A stretch of 64,000 nucleotides of DNA from Echinostoma caproni (lineage: Eukaryota > Platyhelminthes > Trematoda > Plagiorchiida > Echinostomatidae). Below the pieces are notes generated by a model that had not been told where the DNA came from, made no database searches, and saw only the letters and a program-made list of their open reading frames with translations. The DNA lies in the NCBI GenBank assembly GCA_900618425.1, contig UZAN01039967.1, positions 1 through 64,000 on the forward strand, in the 5' to 3' direction. Shown piece after piece: positions 13,918 to 26,534 of this stretch (position 1 is the first letter of the stretch; each line of letters starts with the position of its first letter). The position numbers were made by a program, and so were the translations under genes.

Positions 13918-14045
13918 TATCATAGATGACCGAGCGGGTTGCGTTTGCTGTTTAGCAGGACAGTGTAACTCGAATTTCAGTTGTTGCATCTCCCTGCACG
14001 GTTCGCTTGGTCGGGAATTTTAACTCTGACAGATTTTTCAAAAAG
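13918..14045 (+). mobile_element. tRNA-derived SINE relic (Leu/Ser-like head)
   Basis: TGACCGAGCGGGTTGCG at 13,927-13,943 closely resembles the A-box region of class II tRNAs such as tRNA-Leu/Ser. AACTCGAATTTCAG at 13,967-13,980 resembles a mutated B box. The distance between them fits a pol III internal promoter, but the cloverleaf does not close, so this is not a tRNA gene. The following CAGTTGTTGCATCTCCC stretch would be the element body. This family differs from the hammerhead-bearing family at 47 and 58 kb. Confidence 0.45.
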
Positions 14046-14212
14046 TACTTAAGGGTAGAGATCATTTGCACCCCGTCATTTATTCAACCCGAAGTCATTT
14101 ACTGATATTGTGGATATTACAAGCCGAAGGATGTCATACTGAGAATTCGCATGTCACTCACTGAGCTTTGTATTACAGACTGGCTAGCATCTGTTTCATG
14201 GTTTTTCGTTCC

Positions 14213-14229
14213 GCCTTCAGTCTGAAGGC
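14213..14229. repeat. Perfect palindrome with 1-nt spacer
   Basis: GCCTTCAG-T-CTGAAGGC, an 8-bp perfect inverted repeat. No gene context was recognised. It could be a protein-binding site, a hairpin, or chance. Confidence 0.7.
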
Positions 14230-14869
14230 ATAATCCACGAATGGTTTTTTTTCGTATCTCTCATTATTTGCATTATCACAATAATGAGTACCTTCCACAG
14301 TTGTCGAATAAATGAATTCCATGGCAATCGCAGAAAAATAATGAACTAAAACAACTCATCTGAGCCAGTCCAGAATAAATCTAGCTTTGTACTCAGCTCG
14401 ATGTTTGTTACTTAAGTTAGGCTAATGAACCCAGTTCCCATTCATGTTTTGAACTCCAGTGCATCGACAATAGTGACTGACTACTGACGAGAACTAACAA
14501 GTACGAAGAGGTTAAACTTTGCCTTTTCTCAGTCGCTGGGGAAATCCAATGAAACGTTTTGGAATTACTTTTTGGACCCACTGAATTTCTACGGTTTCTG
14601 TTTTAGCATTCTTAGTATGAGCAAAAATTGGAAAAAAGTCACCACAATATGTGTGCAAGCCCAATTTCAAGTTGATGAAAGATTGAAACTCACTACAATT
14701 TCAAAGAGGTCAGCTCATCAGTTGCTTTATTGACCTTGATGAATGAATATTTGCGTCAATGTTGCTTAGGCCGTCGTTCAAGCATAATTTTAGATTATTT
14801 TGCTTATCACACGAGATCCATGGCTGGAACAGATCTCACTGAAAATCTTGGGCGTGGTACTCATGATTA

Positions 14870-15757
14870 CTGAGGCACTTAGCTAGTCTTGGCCACGACG
14901 AATGAAAAACCAAAACACAAGGCTTTGATGACAAGGTTCGACCCTCTTGGAAGGCCTTTCTCAAGTCGTCCAATCGGTTAATCTCACGTTACAAGCAATT
15001 ATAGGGCAATGGGATGATGACATTCTATAGAACTCGAATGTGGTTCGAACATACGTGTATGTGTGCGTGTATTGGTGATTGTTCGACAGGTGATTGGGAC
15101 GAGTGAAATTGGTTTGACCTTTGGGTTAAAAAGTTTGAATTGGTCATTTGACATTGGGGGTGGGTACGAGACTACTTTGTATGCCCAAGTTTTATTGTTC
15201 CCAAAACTGTGGAATGACTGCCCAATCGGATCGATTGATTGTCGTATGTTCAGCGTTGATCAGGAGCGCCTTGGCTACCAAACATTCCTTGTGACTTCTG
15301 AACTCATGCCTTAGAATATGCGATTTTTGAAAGCAACCACGTGTCCTTCGCACATTGCGTGGGCAGCGATTGCGGGATCACGTTCCATTCGACTCCAACA
15401 TGTTGCATCATTTGGAATCTTCTTCGTTAGACGCATCTGCTCAGTCATTCGTTTTGTCAGGCTTCGGGACGTTTGAACAACATATGTTACAGGACAGTCC
15501 AGACAATGTATTCTATAGACTACGTCAGAAGTATCACTTTTTGCATGCGGGTCTTTGAGGTTAACTAGTTTTGAGTAAAGTATGTTGATGCTTTTGAGCA
15601 CAACCCTCATGGTAACACGGCTAAGTATCTGTCGTATGTCTTCGGACGTGTTTTTGCGACATGGAACCACAACAGTTGACAACCAATCGTTTTTCAGCGT
15701 AGTTGACTGTATTGAGTTGATATTCCGACGTTGGATTTTTTCGATGAACTCCTTCAC
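14870..15757 (-). mobile_element. Penelope-like element, 5'-truncated relic with GIY-YIG endonuclease
   Basis: The minus strand carries an open frame of 148 codons (15,757-15,311) covering the connector and GIY-YIG nuclease region typical of PLEs. Visible blocks are VVYRIHCLDCPVTYVVQTSR, in which the cysteine pair precedes the nuclease core and the usual YIG has become YVV, then LTKRMTEQM, and AIAAHAMCEGHVVAFKNR. Downstream, in other frames, come blocks matching the usual PLE C-terminus down to about 15,190. The 3' region (15,190-14,870) includes a 78-bp block shared with the neighbouring plus-strand PLE. The reverse transcriptase domain is missing, the nuclease motif is altered, and stops interrupt the C-terminus, so the copy is dead. 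Its upstream end meets the 5' end of the next element head-to-head near 15,750. Confidence 0.8.
14942..15019 (-). repeat. 78-bp block, left arm of an inverted pair (PLE 3' region)
   Basis: Reverse complement of 16,611-16,688 with 74 of 78 positions identical. It contains the palindromic AAGGCCTT inside CTTGAGAAAGGCCTTCCAAG. Similarity falls off sharply at both edges. In each of the two PLE relics it lies downstream of the nuclease in sense orientation, so it is best read as shared 3' UTR or terminal repeat. Confidence 0.9.
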
Positions 15758-16700
15758 TCCTGTGGCTCACAAAAGAGGTCTGGTGAAGACTCTTTTCCAT
15801 CGTGCCAGGAACATTTGCTCGCCTGACACTGTCCAAGAAGAAGAAAACCTTCTGCGAAGGACTCTATTGGATAACGGTTATCCAGAGAAATTTATTGGTG
15901 TGCGTAGCAGACGAAAGACACCTGTAGATCCCGTCTGTGAAATACCGAAGAAGAACTTCCTCCTCCGACTCGCCTTTAAAGGTGATTAAATAATGAACGA
16001 CGTGTGTCAAAAGCTCAAGGCGGCATTGTGCCGAACGTTTCCTGCCGCACAGTTTCAATTTGCTACCGTATACCAAAGGACTACGCTTAGACAATGGAAA
16101 ACATAACCAGCCGAACATATCGTCTAGCAGTTCACCTGCAGCTGCGGTGAAACTTACAGTTGCAGAACGAATCGGCCCCTGGCACAACGGATGTCTGAAC
16201 ACGTTCCCAAGAGGGTTGGTACAGTCAATAACGCAACAAAGTCTTACAGGTCAAACTCTTAAGAGAAATCCGGGGTGATCAATCGCAAAACATACCATAG
16301 CAATTGGAAAAATCGTTGATCCACGAATGTCGTTCAGGCCGTTATTACGTAACATGAACCCCAGTATTTTGGCATTTGGAGAGGCGATGCTAATCAAGCT
16401 ACGCAAACCAACCTTGTGAGCACAAAAGTTTCTTACACAATCACTGAAACTGCCATGGAACTGATTTTCCACCCCTTTCTCTCCCCCATTTATCCTTTTA
16501 GTTGGTTACTGGTTTTCGAGCTCGAATAATTTGGCTGACATACTGACATCTTGATATTGGTCGAGTGGTCAGAATGGAAGTTGAGGTATCGTCCTGTATC
16601 TATACGATTTCATCATCCCATCGCCTTATAGTTGCTTGTAAAGTGAGATTAACCGATTGGACGACTTGAGAAAGGCCTTCCAAGAGGGATGGAAAGTTGT
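15745..16700 (+). mobile_element. Penelope-like element, 5'-truncated relic (second family)
   Basis: The plus strand starts inside a PLE ORF: SFTPVAHKRGLVKTLFHRAR, then NICSPDTV and RRTLLDNGYPEKFIG, the usual connector between reverse transcriptase and nuclease. The nuclease region follows after frame changes: FTCSCGETYSCRTNRPLAQR and MSEHV from 16,131, with the YIG tyrosine kept but its glycine replaced by cysteine. The C-terminus reads GEAMLIKLRKPTL, AQKFLTQSLKLPWN and a stop near 16,465. A 3' UTR follows with the 78-bp shared block. The nuclease sequence belongs to a different PLE family from the minus-strand neighbour (CSCG-type rather than CLDC-type). The reverse transcriptase core is missing and several stops are present, so this copy is not functional. 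Confidence 0.85.
16611..16688 (+). repeat. 78-bp block, right arm of an inverted pair (PLE 3' region)
   Basis: Partner of 14,942-15,019, with only four substitutions. It lies about 150 bp after the stop codon of the plus-strand PLE. Confidence 0.9.
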
Positions 16701-17924
16701 TACCAACACCTTGATTTTTCTTTCATTGTGGATAAGATAAGCCAATTTCCTCAGGTTATTTTGCTGTTCGATAAGTAACTGTAACTCTGGGATACCTGTT
16801 TGTATATGCAATGGAAAGGTAAATACTGGAAGCAGAGACCGCTATAGGCATTTGAGGACATCATGATCTTAAATTTCTTGCGTTATCTACGTCAGATTTC
16901 AACTTGAGTCGTCAAAAAATGCGGTAACATTATCCACGCGTTATGAGCCAATAAATCTGAATCCAACAAAAACGCATCCAGACAAAAGCAATCAAGTGCC
17001 TCTAAAGTTGCTCATCCTAAATTTTCTGATATCTGGCTTAGTCCAATGCTGCAGGATTTAGCTGTTCAAACATACTTCACAGTTCTTGATCTCCTGTTTC
17101 TAATTGTTTTTCAATAAGTGCTCCCGTTGCGTTCAGTGGTGATATCAGCCATATTCCTTCCAACCTTTAATTTTCAGCGTTCAGGTGGAATCGCATAGCC
17201 ACTGAGCAAATTGTCATTCAATGCTTCATTGAGAGATGTGCCATTAGAAGGGGTTGGCTTCACCAAACGTTGACGTATGTCGTCGGTACATGGGTTTTTG
17301 ATATGATTTTAAAATAGATTTATCAGAAGGAATTGCTTTTTTGAAGGCGGGAAGTAACTCCAGCTACCTTTCTCTCTCTCTGTCTGTCACTCGGTCGTGT
17401 GCAGCGATTGGGTGGATTTCAGGAAGTCCCTCTCACGCGCGCTCCCTTGCTCTATCAACCTTCTAATGTTGATTGTCAGACTGACACTATAGACAAGATT
17501 GTTTACATCTGATATCCCGGGGTGACGTGGTTTCTATCTCGAAACGGGGGAGGGGATTGGTTTTGATCAGTCGTCCGAAAAACGCCGAAGTCAATTTGAA
17601 CAACAACAATTCAACTCGGCAAAGGACGGCAATACAAACGTCCCGATTAATGAGAACAGGAAAGAACTTGAATTTTTGTCAATAGAAAAAGGTTTAAGCA
17701 AGGGATTCGGGAAAAACGAAAAATAGGAATAAAAGGACTTATACCTGATATTGACGCCGATGAAGGAAACACTTTTTTGAAAAGTACATTCCAAGTCCCA
17801 AGCTTGTGTTCCACCCATTTAAAAAGAACTGTTTTATATTTTGAGTTATTTACAGGTAAGTTGATTCTCTCTCATCACTGTTCACTGCTGTTTTTCATTG
17901 CCAAAGGGTGACCGAATCCAGCTC

Positions 17925-17965
17925 ACCATCATCATCGTCATTATCATCATTTTTATCATCATCAA
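17925..17965 (+). repeat. Imperfect ATC microsatellite
   Basis: Repeated ATC/ATT units visible directly (CATCATCATCG, TTATCATCATTTTTATCATC). Confidence 0.85.
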
Positions 17966-20688
17966 AGAACGTGTATACTTCGTTGAAAGAGTTTTATGAA
18001 TTTTCTGCATAGTTACTATTAATTTCTTTTTATCAACAATTTTCGCTGATTTCACGAAAAATAAAATATAAAAGTGTTGAGGATAAATACAAAGACATGA
18101 CTGCCGAGCAGGTGCGTGTGGATGTTATTCTTTTGTTCTTTACCATGCCACGAAAATACTCCTGCATTTTCAAAGAAAACAGTAACCAAATGAGAATCAA
18201 GGCTTTCCTTGCAGAATTGAACCTCAGAGTAGCTAATGATATACAATTTTTCAATTAAGTCAGATTGGAGATGTAATTTTGCTATGAGTAAACTTATGAG
18301 AGCTTTACACCTTATGCACCAGTAATCCGGGTTTATTTTGAACACAGAGGTGAGCAGAGCACATGTAATGACACTAAAGACATATGAATTGGTTGAATGT
18401 TAGAAATATGTGGTAATTTGGGGCTTTTTTATCCATCCAACTCTATCACATTTACTGACGGACAACAATACTTCCTTATTGGTTGCTTCTTTATTTTGGA
18501 ACCAAAAATGAATACGGAATAATTGTTTATTAGGGATGCTCAAAAGAGTATCCTATCTGAACGGAGTGATTCGCTTTTATGAGATTGCAAATCGAATATG
18601 GCTCTGAGTGTATTATGTTGGATTCGCCCGTACTACGTGTAGTGAACCATATTCCATGTTCAAATAATAGTTGTATTAAATTTCTATTTGTTCTCTCAAG
18701 TAAGACGCGAAAATTCAATAATTTGGTTTGGAAAGGTCTTTTTTTATATTTCCCTTGTCAACGAGGGTCCTCCATTTGCATAACTTATAGTTCACTTGAT
18801 GTTGTGTCACCCAAAAATAATGCAATCATATTTTCAAGATAAAACGTTGAATAATTCGAGTTATCACGAACTAATGACCAACGGTTGTGGGAAACCAAAT
18901 ATTTTAGTTGTTCTCAACTTCTGTAATTAGTGGTCACTGGAGAAACAGGAAAACGTTTGAAAGAACCTGAACTTTCAGTAGTGCAAACTTTCAGTTGATA
19001 AGTAGTTTTGCCACATAAATACTAAAAATTGTTTGCTTTCCTCGCCTAACACAGCAAACAAGTCAGAAGTATTTCGTATACGATGCGATACATGCTGTGT
19101 TATTTTGCCACTAATACCATTCCATACCGTTGCATATTACACCTTTATTTTATACGTTGACTGGTTTTTATAAACCACTTGAATGAGCTGAAATACAAAA
19201 GGTGCTGGGAGTTCCACTGATGAACTTTCACACGAACGATCTCTTAGAAAAGACCATTTGAGGAGCACAAGTATGCAGCCGTAAAGTTGGCTCTATCCTA
19301 GTAATGAACAAATAACAGACCTGTGAAATATTCGATTCATGATTTTATCTGCATTCTCAACATAGAGACGTGTATTTAAAGATTGACGGAGCACGAGTAA
19401 ATCTACTCATGACGATGTTTACTCATTACAAAAGTGTAAAACGAAGCCATCGCTATGTACCCTATTATTACTAACTAAATAGATAGATTGTACCAAGGGG
19501 TTTACAACTGAAGTGCCATGGAAGCAGCTTCGTCGCAACACACCATACCTATTGCGGATTAGATTCAATTGATCTTCAAATACTACACCGGGGTTTCTCA
19601 TTAGGTCATCGTTTAGGAATTCCCCATCATTACACACATGATAGTGAGTATACTGGGTTTGATAGAGGATGGAAAAAACAAGGCCCGGTTTCGATTTCAC
19701 ATGTATACGTAGTCCTCATTTTCATAGCGTAGGCACAATGGATTCGATTTTGCACTACCAACTTTTCTTCTTCAACAATCGCGTTCAGACGCTATCGCGT
19801 TTAATTTGCAGTTTTTGTGAATTTACTAAAAGCGTCCAATTCACAATATTTTTGTTTCATTCCAGATCGTTCAAATTCTCATCCCAGTATTTAACCAGAA
19901 GAACCTACTCAACAAACATGGAACTGGACAAACTGTATTAAGCCTACCCTAATTCTGACCATATAAAGACCATTGAGACAGTCTAAAAAAGATTTGCATC
20001 TTCGACATTATTTGGGGCTGTGTATTGAGACAACGTTTTATCTATCTGATATTCGTAGAATACTTCAATCTATGATGTGCAAATGAAAGTTTTCCTAGAC
20101 AGATAATCCTTTGTAAAGTTTTCAGCTACTTCATATTTGTTCATAATAGTGGTCAGTTGATAATATATATATTCAGCGTAGAACAACAACTAATGAATTA
20201 AACGGTACTTTCCTCCTGTTTTCAGGGAAACCGGTAAACTGTGAGGCCAATGACCCAAAGTCAAGTGAAAGAGGAAACGTCTTGATAAAAATTGATTGTG
20301 TTTACTTCGGGACTGGGTCTCTCAAAAGCAAAATGAAAACCGTGCTCTTATAAAGTCACCGTAAACTAATGATTGTCCTTGAACTGTAACAAACAAGAAG
20401 TGCTATTCCAACTAGCACTTGACAGTACAAATTAGGAGTGTGGTCAGTTGAATTCTAGTTCAATTATCACTGCACTTACGTACACGAAGACAGAGAATAT
20501 GGGCAGTAACCGTGAACTAATTTTGTAACATTTTGGGGTTAGTTAAAGCTGTTCCAGGCAGGAGTTTATTTGATTAGTGAATCAACATTGATGGTCAACA
20601 TTTATGGCACGTAGGAAGACGTACATGACAATATAAGCAGTTCATATGCAGTTAAATTAATCTGTAGAGTCCATTGTAACGTTCCGAT

Positions 20689-20722
20689 TATATATATATA
20701 TATATAACAATAATAATAATAT
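20689..20722 (+). repeat. Compound AT and AAT microsatellite
   Basis: An AT run of about 18 bases followed directly by an AAT run of about 15 bases. Confidence 0.95.
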
Positions 20723-23029
20723 TGAAAAGACCTATAATCGGTTCTTAGACTGTACAAAAATAACCAATATATGTTTCTCAGGCCCAGAAATGCACAGTGT
20801 TTGTCATCACGGTGGATGCACAAAACATCGTCATCGTCTTATACCAAACAATGAGAGACAGCTACCGATAGAACCTTCTCTGCAGCTAGGTTGAGTTGAA
20901 TTAGCGTTTAAGATTGCTACAGTCTACCTTCTCTGTGTGTTTACCATAAATGACGGAACTGACCATTCTAAAACGCACAACTTTTTGTTTCGATGATCCC
21001 AGAGACATCTTTCAACATGCTTATAGAGCTAACGGATTCTTTTCCGATGCTGTTGCTTTCCTAGTTTATCAAGTAATCAAATATGTATCGAGGATTATTA
21101 ACTACGTTTTGACTCTGTTCGGTGACCCGTATGCTGTTCGAGTTCCCAAGAGTAAGTTGTTCCATGCATCAACTGAAATTACCAGTTGATAACGTTACGA
21201 ATAACTTGGGGATCATCTGAATGGCACGCATATAATCCAGGAGTGCTTCAAGAAGTGGCCTGCTACTTATGCCTGAGATTTGTCCCTCATTATGGACTTT
21301 TGTGTTTCATTCAGTTTGAACCTGAATTTATCAGTGCTTTAAATTCATATTTAACCCTCACTCACTATGTGTGATCAACTTCCTCATAGACATTTTCCCA
21401 TGTGTTACGTTGGTTGATGATGTATGTATAGAGATCCTGCCTGCGGACAAAGGACAATTAATCATTTTTATGGTAGATTCTGTCACAATTTTAGAAGAAC
21501 CCATTGAAGTAAAATTAGGATGGACTTTTCACTCTTATGTTTGTGTGAAACGGATTTAGGGGATTACATTTTCAAAAACAATGGTTCAGCTAGATCAGCA
21601 ACAAACAAGATGTAATTGGGGTTTTTGTCTGACAGCCTTTTTTCAGTCTCCTCTATTGATTCCGTAAAATTTCTACCAATCATTTCAAGGATTTATAAAT
21701 TCTTTGGATTTCATCGCTGAATGTCATTGGTGTTCCCTTGGTAAACTACTTACAAAACGGTGTGAACTGAACGTGTGAGCATACGGAAAATCTTTTCTTA
21801 CCCACAAACGACTTTCTATTCGTTGATCACTCTCTCCGGATTCCGGATTTGGCGCCACATTCCTTTTGTTTTCTTCCTTCTTTGCCAGTTAAGGGAATTC
21901 CATTGTTCCTTATTTGAATCATCGCCAAGCAAATGAAGCTCTAAGCTGGATACTTCAGTGCTTTTCTGAGGATCATCTGAAATGCACACATAATTCAATT
22001 ATTTTCACATGACAAAGTGTGATCGTTGATTTTGATGGTAACATCTGTTTACATAATGTAGAAACACATTCTGAGTCCGTTGCAGCAGAATTCAGTTTTG
22101 CATGAACAAAATGTTTCAAAGAATTAAATTACATGGATGAACGTAGAATAATCCGTATACCATCTGGTAACCCAATTCACAGATGTATCCCACAATGATT
22201 CTGGACGTGCGGTGCCCTACGACAAGGTACACACATTGCTTTGTCTGGATCGTTTTCTACTCGTGGCCTGCAGGCTGCTTTAAGATTTCTGTGGCTCTGA
22301 ATGCTATTGCTCGCGTACGATAAAGTGCATTTTGACTCACTTTCAGAACTATAAATCGTAATCTTCCGGTGGCGTTTTCATTCCAGAAACAAATGTTGTG
22401 CGCATTTTTCAAGAATAAACGTTCTGACAATGAAGGAGTCAACTATTATTTGATGAATTTATGTACTTATTCCATTTTTTGAATACATCTTTTACAGATA
22501 ATCTTAATTATTTGAGATGCGAGCAATAAGTTCAATAAGAACGATGAGTATAATAGATGCAATTCTGGTAGATCAACCTCTCGATCATTTTAACGCCCTA
22601 CGGTGACCACTTGCCCGCGGGAACATGTAAGACATTGCAGAAGATGACTTTTGATGAATTCAAACCCCTGGTCTATTGTGATATGCAAAGCTGATTACAA
22701 ACACTTCAATTACGTTGCACTTGCCCAGCCATCTGTGCAAACCATACGCGAAGATTCTTTCATGCTGTGCAAGTGTTAAAGGCGGTATATAACTGGAATC
22801 TTAAAGTAAGTATTTTAAGTATTATAGAAATTAGCTTCTGCCTGTGAACAGTGTTCATTCGTTCGCATACGTTCGTATTGATGGTCAATTCCCATTTTGC
22901 TGTTAGTAGAAACTATAGTGCTACAGGCTCCATTGGGTTGATACTTCCAATTGTTTCACTTCTTAATAAGTAAATAAATAAAAATCTGACTACTAGACAA
23001 GAAATGCATTGTTTTGGGCACGGGCTAAT

Positions 23030-23076
23030 TAAATCCTTTAAGTAGAGTTTATAATATATGGTCTTTAAAGGATTTA
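23030..23076. repeat. Perfect 12-bp inverted repeat (hairpin)
   Basis: TAAATCCTTTAA at 23,030-23,041 and TTAAAGGATTTA at 23,065-23,076 are exact reverse complements around a 23-nt AT-rich loop. No flanking element was recognised. Confidence 0.75.
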
Positions 23077-23169
23077 GTCATGGAAGCGTTGTAAGATTAT
23101 GCTACTATTGATAGCACATAATTGTCTATTACAGGCGAATGGTATCCTTTCTCAGACAGAACCATGGGC

Positions 23170-23193
23170 TTGGTGAAACAGCTGTTTCATCAA
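23170..23193. repeat. 24-bp near-perfect palindrome around CAGCTG
   Basis: TTGGTGAAACAG and CTGTTTCATCAA form twelve-base arms with a single G:T mismatch. The centre GAAACAGCTGTTTC recalls the GAAA plus zero-loop stem III of the hammerheads in this window, but CTGANGA and stem II are absent, so it is not called a ribozyme. Confidence 0.7.
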
Positions 23194-24896
23194 ACAAACG
23201 CGTACACCTGTTGTCGTTTTTTAGGGGGAGAGGGAAACAATTGCATTAAGTATGATAAATTACTTTCCCCATCGTTCCCATCGTCCGTCGCGTTCGTTTT
23301 AATTCGTGGGAATTGACCAATGACTGGGTTAGTTTTCGTCAAATCAGTACATTTACGAAAAACACCCTTTTTATTAGGCACCAATAAGCAAGCTAAAATA
23401 TCAAGCTTTACAAAGTTAAATTTTATTGTGACAAAGCCTAGTGATGTTCCCTTTTCATTTGTTTCTAATCTGAAAAATGAACTCGGTTAAGTAACACAGA
23501 AAATTGTTGTTCGCGGAAAAAGGTGTGCGTAGTACTGGGCAAACGTGGACATTGTAAGGCATGGATATGTTATCCAGTGATCCGCTGGATTTTGGTGAAT
23601 GTGGTTTAGGGGAATACTATTCCATGGTTTACAGTGGTCAAAAGAAAGGTACCCGACGCTCTCCTTTATCTTTCCAGTTGTCTGTTACTCAAACGTATTC
23701 TATTGGTTTTTATGTCACATCCGTTGCAGACAAGTATCAAGTGGAGTTAAATTGCCATGGATTTATTTTTGTGAATACAGATAGTCGATAAGCAACACTG
23801 TCCCTTGTTTCGCAAATCATTTGTAGTGTGAGGAACACCTGAAAAGTTTTGAAGTGAATATTTAGCCGCTCCACCGAAATTGGAAATCATTCGAATTGAC
23901 GAACTAAGACTGCACGCTCACTGGTAAGCCACACACCTTACTGGGGTATAATCAGATTACTCGTAATGGTAACAATCTCGGCTTCTGTCAATTGTTGTAT
24001 ATTAGATGGTAGAGATTGGATTGATTTTAAGTATTTGGCCATGCTGATATGGATTTGATCGGTAGTTTTAGTAGTACCATGCTAGATGCATAACAGGGCA
24101 GCTCTGCTTTTAATTGTCGGCTCTTGTTTGTCATTACGCCAACGAGTGTACATCCATCCGTAATAGATCATCATAGCTTAATTCTGATTTGTTTTTGTAC
24201 AGTTAACACGGAGTAGCGTTAGATAACTGTGGATAGAACACTAAGATCAATCATAAAACGGTGATTGATAGTACTGGCTAGATGCAACGTTTCTTCATGA
24301 TGAATTATATGCACTATTATATGCACTACCCGATTGGAATAATCGTAAATGAATTCTGATACCCTATACGTGTCTTGAGATGTCTATACATCCACACTAC
24401 TGAGATCCTTTTCTTTTTCTGAATCCGTTCCCGTCATTTATCGATTGAATCAATTGTTTTCGGTTAGATGACTTGGTTCCACGTGTTCTTTGTTAGGGAG
24501 CAACTGAAACAAATCGACCTACACCAATTGCTTCAGTTGGAAAGTTTGCTAAGATAATACATCAAGTTGGACAGACGGTCCACATATGCCATGATTTGAT
24601 TTTATGCCCTAAGCTCACTGTCACGCTGCTGTGATATATTTGGACTGAGTAGTTCAGGTTGTACGTTTAAAAGCATTCGTCTGTAGCAGTACTCGAAGTC
24701 AGTTCGTTAAGTTGACTTACGCCGATTGATCAGGACATGGAATAACCAAATCTCAGACCTCTGGAAGCATTCTCTTTGGTTTTATTCCATAGCGGCAAAA
24801 TAAGCCAAAACTTTTCCCATCATAAACCCCATTTTTATAGTTAAAAAGCGGTAATCACCGGTCACTTCTCTATTTGCTTGCTCGCGTTTCCGTGAT

Positions 24897-25811
24897 NNNN
24901 NNNNNNNNNNNNNNNNNNNNNNNNNNNNNNNNNNNNNNNNNNNNNNNNNNNNNNNNNNNNNNNNNNNNNNNNNNNNNNNNNNNNNNNNNNNNNNNNNNNN
25001 NNNNNNNNNNNNNNNNNNNNNNNNNNNNNNNNNNNNNNNNNNNNNNNNNNNNNNNNNNNNNNNNNNNNNNNNNNNNNNNNNNNNNNNNNNNNNNNNNNNN
25101 NNNNNNNNNNNNNNNNNNNNNNNNNNNNNNNNNNNNNNNNNNNNNNNNNNNNNNNNNNNNNNNNNNNNNNNNNNNNNNNNNNNNNNNNNNNNNNNNNNNN
25201 NNNNNNNNNNNNNNNNNNNNNNNNNNNNNNNNNNNNNNNNNNNNNNNNNNNNNNNNNNNNNNNNNNNNNNNNNNNNNNNNNNNNNNNNNNNNNNNNNNNN
25301 NNNNNNNNNNNNNNNNNNNNNNNNNNNNNNNNNNNNNNNNNNNNNNNNNNNNNNNNNNNNNNNNNNNNNNNNNNNNNNNNNNNNNNNNNNNNNNNNNNNN
25401 NNNNNNNNNNNNNNNNNNNNNNNNNNNNNNNNNNNNNNNNNNNNNNNNNNNNNNNNNNNNNNNNNNNNNNNNNNNNNNNNNNNNNNNNNNNNNNNNNNNN
25501 NNNNNNNNNNNNNNNNNNNNNNNNNNNNNNNNNNNNNNNNNNNNNNNNNNNNNNNNNNNNNNNNNNNNNNNNNNNNNNNNNNNNNNNNNNNNNNNNNNNN
25601 NNNNNNNNNNNNNNNNNNNNNNNNNNNNNNNNNNNNNNNNNNNNNNNNNNNNNNNNNNNNNNNNNNNNNNNNNNNNNNNNNNNNNNNNNNNNNNNNNNNN
25701 NNNNNNNNNNNNNNNNNNNNNNNNNNNNNNNNNNNNNNNNNNNNNNNNNNNNNNNNNNNNNNNNNNNNNNNNNNNNNNNNNNNNNNNNNNNNNNNNNNNN
25801 NNNNNNNNNNN
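24897..25811. other. Assembly gap (915 undetermined bases)
   Basis: A continuous run of N. Reading frames spanning it are artefacts. The true length and content are unknown. Confidence 1.
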
Positions 25812-26534
25812 CAAGCACAAGTCAGGACAGGGAGTTAGAGGAAACTGAAGTATTTGCGAAGCCGAGAGTCTGATCTATGATCGTTCAAACTGATTTGATT
25901 GACTGCTGGGGCTGTTAGAGCACAGGAGCAACCTAGTGGAGAAGAAAAAGACGGAAATAGCGTCAATCTGTCTTGTTTTGTGGGACGAAGAGCAACTGAG
26001 GCTAGGTAATCTTCTGACTGAATTAGAATATCACACTGTTACCTATGTTGCAGGTGAATACAAACATCATAACTGTTCTTTAAACGACAAAGGAGGGCAT
26101 CGAATATGCAGTTACGTTTTTAGAAATGCATAGTATAGGAACAGGTTACGGATGCTCTGTTTCCTGTCGCATTCAATATAAGCTCATGTGAAGGATCTCA
26201 TTTAAGAGAAACATTAGCTTTTGACCGAACTATAATAATTGAGATGAATTGAATATACCTGGTAAACAAGGTGAACACGTACCATTTAACAGTACATGGA
26301 TTCACTAATGCTCTGGACATGCTTCATTTAACATGTGTACGCACGTATTCATCAATCCAAAGTTAAATGCTTTTGGGAACGATGTTCCCAGAAGCCGAAG
26401 CTAAAGCGCATCTCAACAATTATATAAGAAACCTGAACACGTTTTAAAAACAATGATCCATTGATGCGGAAAATAGTTATATAATCACCAACACCGAAAA
26501 ATTGATAGCTCCTTCGTCCTCGTTGAAACTTACA
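25812..26534. other. No gene recognised
   Basis: Nothing identifiable. Short open frames at 25,936-26,133 (plus) and 26,352-26,546 (minus) show no motifs. Confidence 0.5.

Larger units (their letters stand above)
16760..24896. other. No gene recognised; AT-rich non-coding stretch up to the gap
   Basis: No gene or classified element was recognised. The stretch contains microsatellites and palindromes listed separately. One open frame at 20,950-21,189 (plus) reads into a good 5' splice-site consensus (AAGAGTAAGT near 21,148) and is weakly exon-like, but its peptide was not recognised. A compact 12-bp tandem duplication (ATTATATGCACT) lies near 24,304-24,327. Confidence 0.45.

Noticed and set aside
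15063..15558. Plus-strand open frames of 83 and 67 codons
   Set aside because: They lie antisense to the minus-strand PLE coding and 3' region and have no motifs of their own.
20950..21189. Open frame ending near a GTAAGT donor
   Set aside because: No matching acceptor was evident and the peptide is not recognised; kept only as a remark in the regional entry.
24862..25848. Long open frames of over 300 codons on both strands
   Set aside because: They consist almost entirely of undetermined bases in the assembly gap, so they carry no coding evidence.
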